Positions 62,492 to 64,000 of a stretch of 64,000 bases of DNA are shown here, piece by piece. Location: contig NZ_WNKU01000001.1 in NCBI RefSeq assembly GCF_009720735.1, positions 372,001-436,000 of the forward strand. Direction: 5' to 3'. This DNA comes from Heliobacterium mobile. GTDB lineage: Bacteria > Bacillota > Desulfitobacteriia > Heliobacteriales > Heliobacteriaceae. The notes under the pieces are model-generated. The model was given only the letters and a program-made list of their open reading frames with translations. It did no database searches and was not told the origin of the DNA. The translations under genes and the position numbers were made by a program. The first letter of the stretch is position 1, and every line of letters begins with the position of its first letter.

Positions 62492-63773
62492 CGGCGTCCT
62501 TTCCCAAGAGGAAATCGATGCACTGCTTAGAGGAGCAGATATCCCCAGTGAGCCAGAGGCGCCGCCACCTTTTCCAGAAGTCACTTCGGAATTTAGTGAT
62601 TTAGATAGAGACGTTATCGGAGAAATCTCCAATATCTCTATGGGAACGGCAGCTACAACGCTCTCCACATTACTCGGGAAAAAAGTGGACATAACCACTC
62701 CTCGGGTGACTGTGACTACCAAGGCAGCCATTCAGAAGGACTATCCTGCTCCTTTTGTGGTCGTAGATGTTCATTATACGCAAGGTCTGGAAGGAAATAA
62801 CGTTTTAATCATTCGAGAATCGGACGTGGCCGTTATCGTTGACCTGATGATGGGCGGCGACGGTATGGCGCCTCCGACGGAACTGAATGAGATCCATTTC
62901 AGTGCCATATCAGAAGCAATGAACCAGATGATGGGTTCTGCATCCACATCGATGGCTACGATGCTTTCAAAAAAGATCGATATCTCTCCCCCTTCGTTGA
63001 ATACCATTGATTTAGCAAGCGAAAAATTGCCCCAGCCAGAAGCAGATCCGATCGTAAAAGTATCTTTTCGCATGGTCATTGAAGGACTCATCGATAGCGA
63101 ACTGATGCAGATTTATCCCATTCCCTTCGCCAAAGCATTGGTACAAGGATTGATGGGAGACATGAATGAGTCGCCATCTTCCAGCGCTCCGCCGCCACCA
63201 GCGGCACCACCTCCGTCAACTGCCTATTCTCCGCCACCACCGCCTCCGGCCCCTTCGGCTCCACCAGCAGCTCCCCCGTTGGCTTCATATCCGCCTCCAA
63301 ATGCCGAACCGATGGCTGCCGCAGCACCGACTGGCTATGGAAGCCCACCACCTGGATACGGATATCCAACGCAGCCACCGGCCTATTATGGACCGCCTCC
63401 AGGCATGTACCCACAACAGCCCGTTAATTATGCACCTCCCCCGCAAACACCGCCGGTGCCTGTTAATCCAGTTCAATTTGCCCCTTTGCAACCTCAACGG
63501 GTCGGCAAAGATATGACCAACTTGAATCTGATCATGGATGTTCCTCTTCAGGTTACCGTTGAGCTAGGCAAGTCTAAAAAAACCATTCGAGATATTTTGG
63601 ATTTAGGGCCCGGTTCTGTAATCGAACTCGATAAACTTGCCGGAGAACCGGTAGACATACTGGTGAACGGTAAATTGGTAGCCAAAGGAGAAGTTGTGGT
63701 TATCGACGAAAACTTTGGTGTACGCATTACGGACATTGTAAGCCCCATCGAAAGATTAGGTAATTTACAATAA
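62481..63773 (+). CDS. fliY: Motor switch phosphatase FliY
   Basis: 430 residues, AAGGAG 9 nt before ATG 62481. N-terminal EEIDALLRGADI, CheC-like phosphatase motifs DVIGEISNISMGTAATTLS and FSAISEAMNQMMGSASTS, a Pro/Ala-rich linker (~225-345), and the C-terminal SpoA/FliN domain (LGPGSVIELDKLAGEPVDIL). It dephosphorylates CheY-P at the switch. Confidence 0.95.
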   Translation: MMSSGVLSQEEIDALLRGADIPSEPEAPPPFPEVTSEFSDLDRDVIGEISNISMGTAATTLSTLLGKKVDITTPRVTVTTKAAIQKDYPAPFVVVDVHYTQGLEGNNVLIIRESDVAVIVDLMMGGDGMAPPTELNEIHFSAISEAMNQMMGSASTSMATMLSKKIDISPPSLNTIDLASEKLPQPEADPIVKVSFRMVIEGLIDSELMQIYPIPFAKALVQGLMGDMNESPSSSAPPPPAAPPPSTAYSPPPPPPAPSAPPAAPPLASYPPPNAEPMAAAAPTGYGSPPPGYGYPTQPPAYYGPPPGMYPQQPVNYAPPPQTPPVPVNPVQFAPLQPQRVGKDMTNLNLIMDVPLQVTVELGKSKKTIRDILDLGPGSVIELDKLAGEPVDILVNGKLVAKGEVVVIDENFGVRITDIVSPIERLGNLQ

Positions 63774-63789
63774 ACGGAGGATGAGAGTA

Positions 63790-64000
63790 ATGTCAAACCG
63801 GATTTTGATTGTAGACGACGCCGCTTTCATGCGCATGATGATCAAAGACATTCTGACGAAGAATGGCTTTCAAGTCGTCGGTGAAGCTGAAAACGGTGCT
63901 ATCGCCGTGGAAAAGTGGAAAGAATTTCGGCCCGACTTGACAACGATGGATATCACTATGCCTGAGATGGACGGTATTAATGCAGTCCGTGCGATTCGTG
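63790..64000 (+). CDS. cheY: Chemotaxis response regulator CheY (cut by window end)
   Basis: 70 residues seen. Asp pair in ILIVDDAAFMR, phosphoacceptor Asp in TMDITMPEMDG. GGAGGATGAG before ATG. The rest lies beyond the window. Confidence 0.94.
   Translation, partial: MSNRILIVDDAAFMRMMIKDILTKNGFQVVGEAENGAIAVEKWKEFRPDLTTMDITMPEMDGINAVRAIR

Noticed and set aside
63160-63500. Frames in both strands over the Pro-rich part of fliY
   Set aside because: Result of low-complexity proline codons, not genes.

Overview
The window is the right-hand ~39.7 kb of a PBSX/skin-type contractile-tailed prophage, followed by ~24 kb of chromosome of a motile, low- to mid-GC Firmicute. The chromosomal order dprA, topA, trmFO, xerC, hslV, hslU, codY and then a flagellar operon (flgB to cheY) is classic Firmicutes. 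CodY, FliY with a CheC/FliN layout, FlbD and the small flagellar operon protein after flgD point to a Bacillus/Clostridia-type lineage. The base composition and gene set would fit Peptococcales or Heliobacteria, but that is inference.

Positions 1-10,700 hold the early region, which enters the window already in progress. It contains a Zn-ribbon protein, an unknown 357-aa protein, an SMC/Rad50-like ATPase, a coiled-coil protein and a UvrD/PcrA-like helicase, then small unknowns, an HNH nuclease and a winged-helix replication initiator. The middle of the initiator gene carries eight 15-bp repeats followed by an A/T-rich stretch, a likely phage origin. A metallopeptidase, a RecU-type resolvase and an ArpU-type late regulator follow. 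Next come a secreted cargo protein and a divergently transcribed SANT/Myb-like small protein.

Positions 10,770-36,500 hold the late region. It starts with a ParB-domain DNA methyltransferase and a hairpin-rich intergenic segment. After these come the terminase, portal, head, connector, sheath, tube, tail chaperone, tape measure, baseplate, fibre and lysis genes, in PBSX order. The tail chaperone has a clear -1 frameshift signal, A AAA AAC, one codon before its stop; the shifted frame stays open for 58 codons and ends inside the tape-measure start. One small gene runs antisense inside the head module.

Positions 36,500-39,660 are an A/T-rich cargo and regulatory end. A 77-aa protein has its own promoter and terminator. 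A ~507-aa coiled-coil protein ends in a DUF2325-like domain. A double-HTH regulator is read inward from the attachment site. At about 39,665 the sequence switches in mid-gene into the 3' part of yifB/comM (Mg-chelatase-like AAA+), so the prophage splits that gene just upstream of dprA. The left end and integrase lie outside the window.

In the chromosomal part, dprA has its own promoter. topA to codY look like one transcription unit ending in a strong terminator. The flagellar genes then run flgB-flgC-fliE-fliF-fliG-fliH-fliI-fliJ-ylxF-fliK-flgD-orf-flgE-flbD-fliL-fliM-fliY-cheY. In fliJ the frame is broken at a run of seven A residues, which also forms an A AAA AAA slippery site. No rRNA, tRNA, CRISPR array or insertion sequence was recognised.
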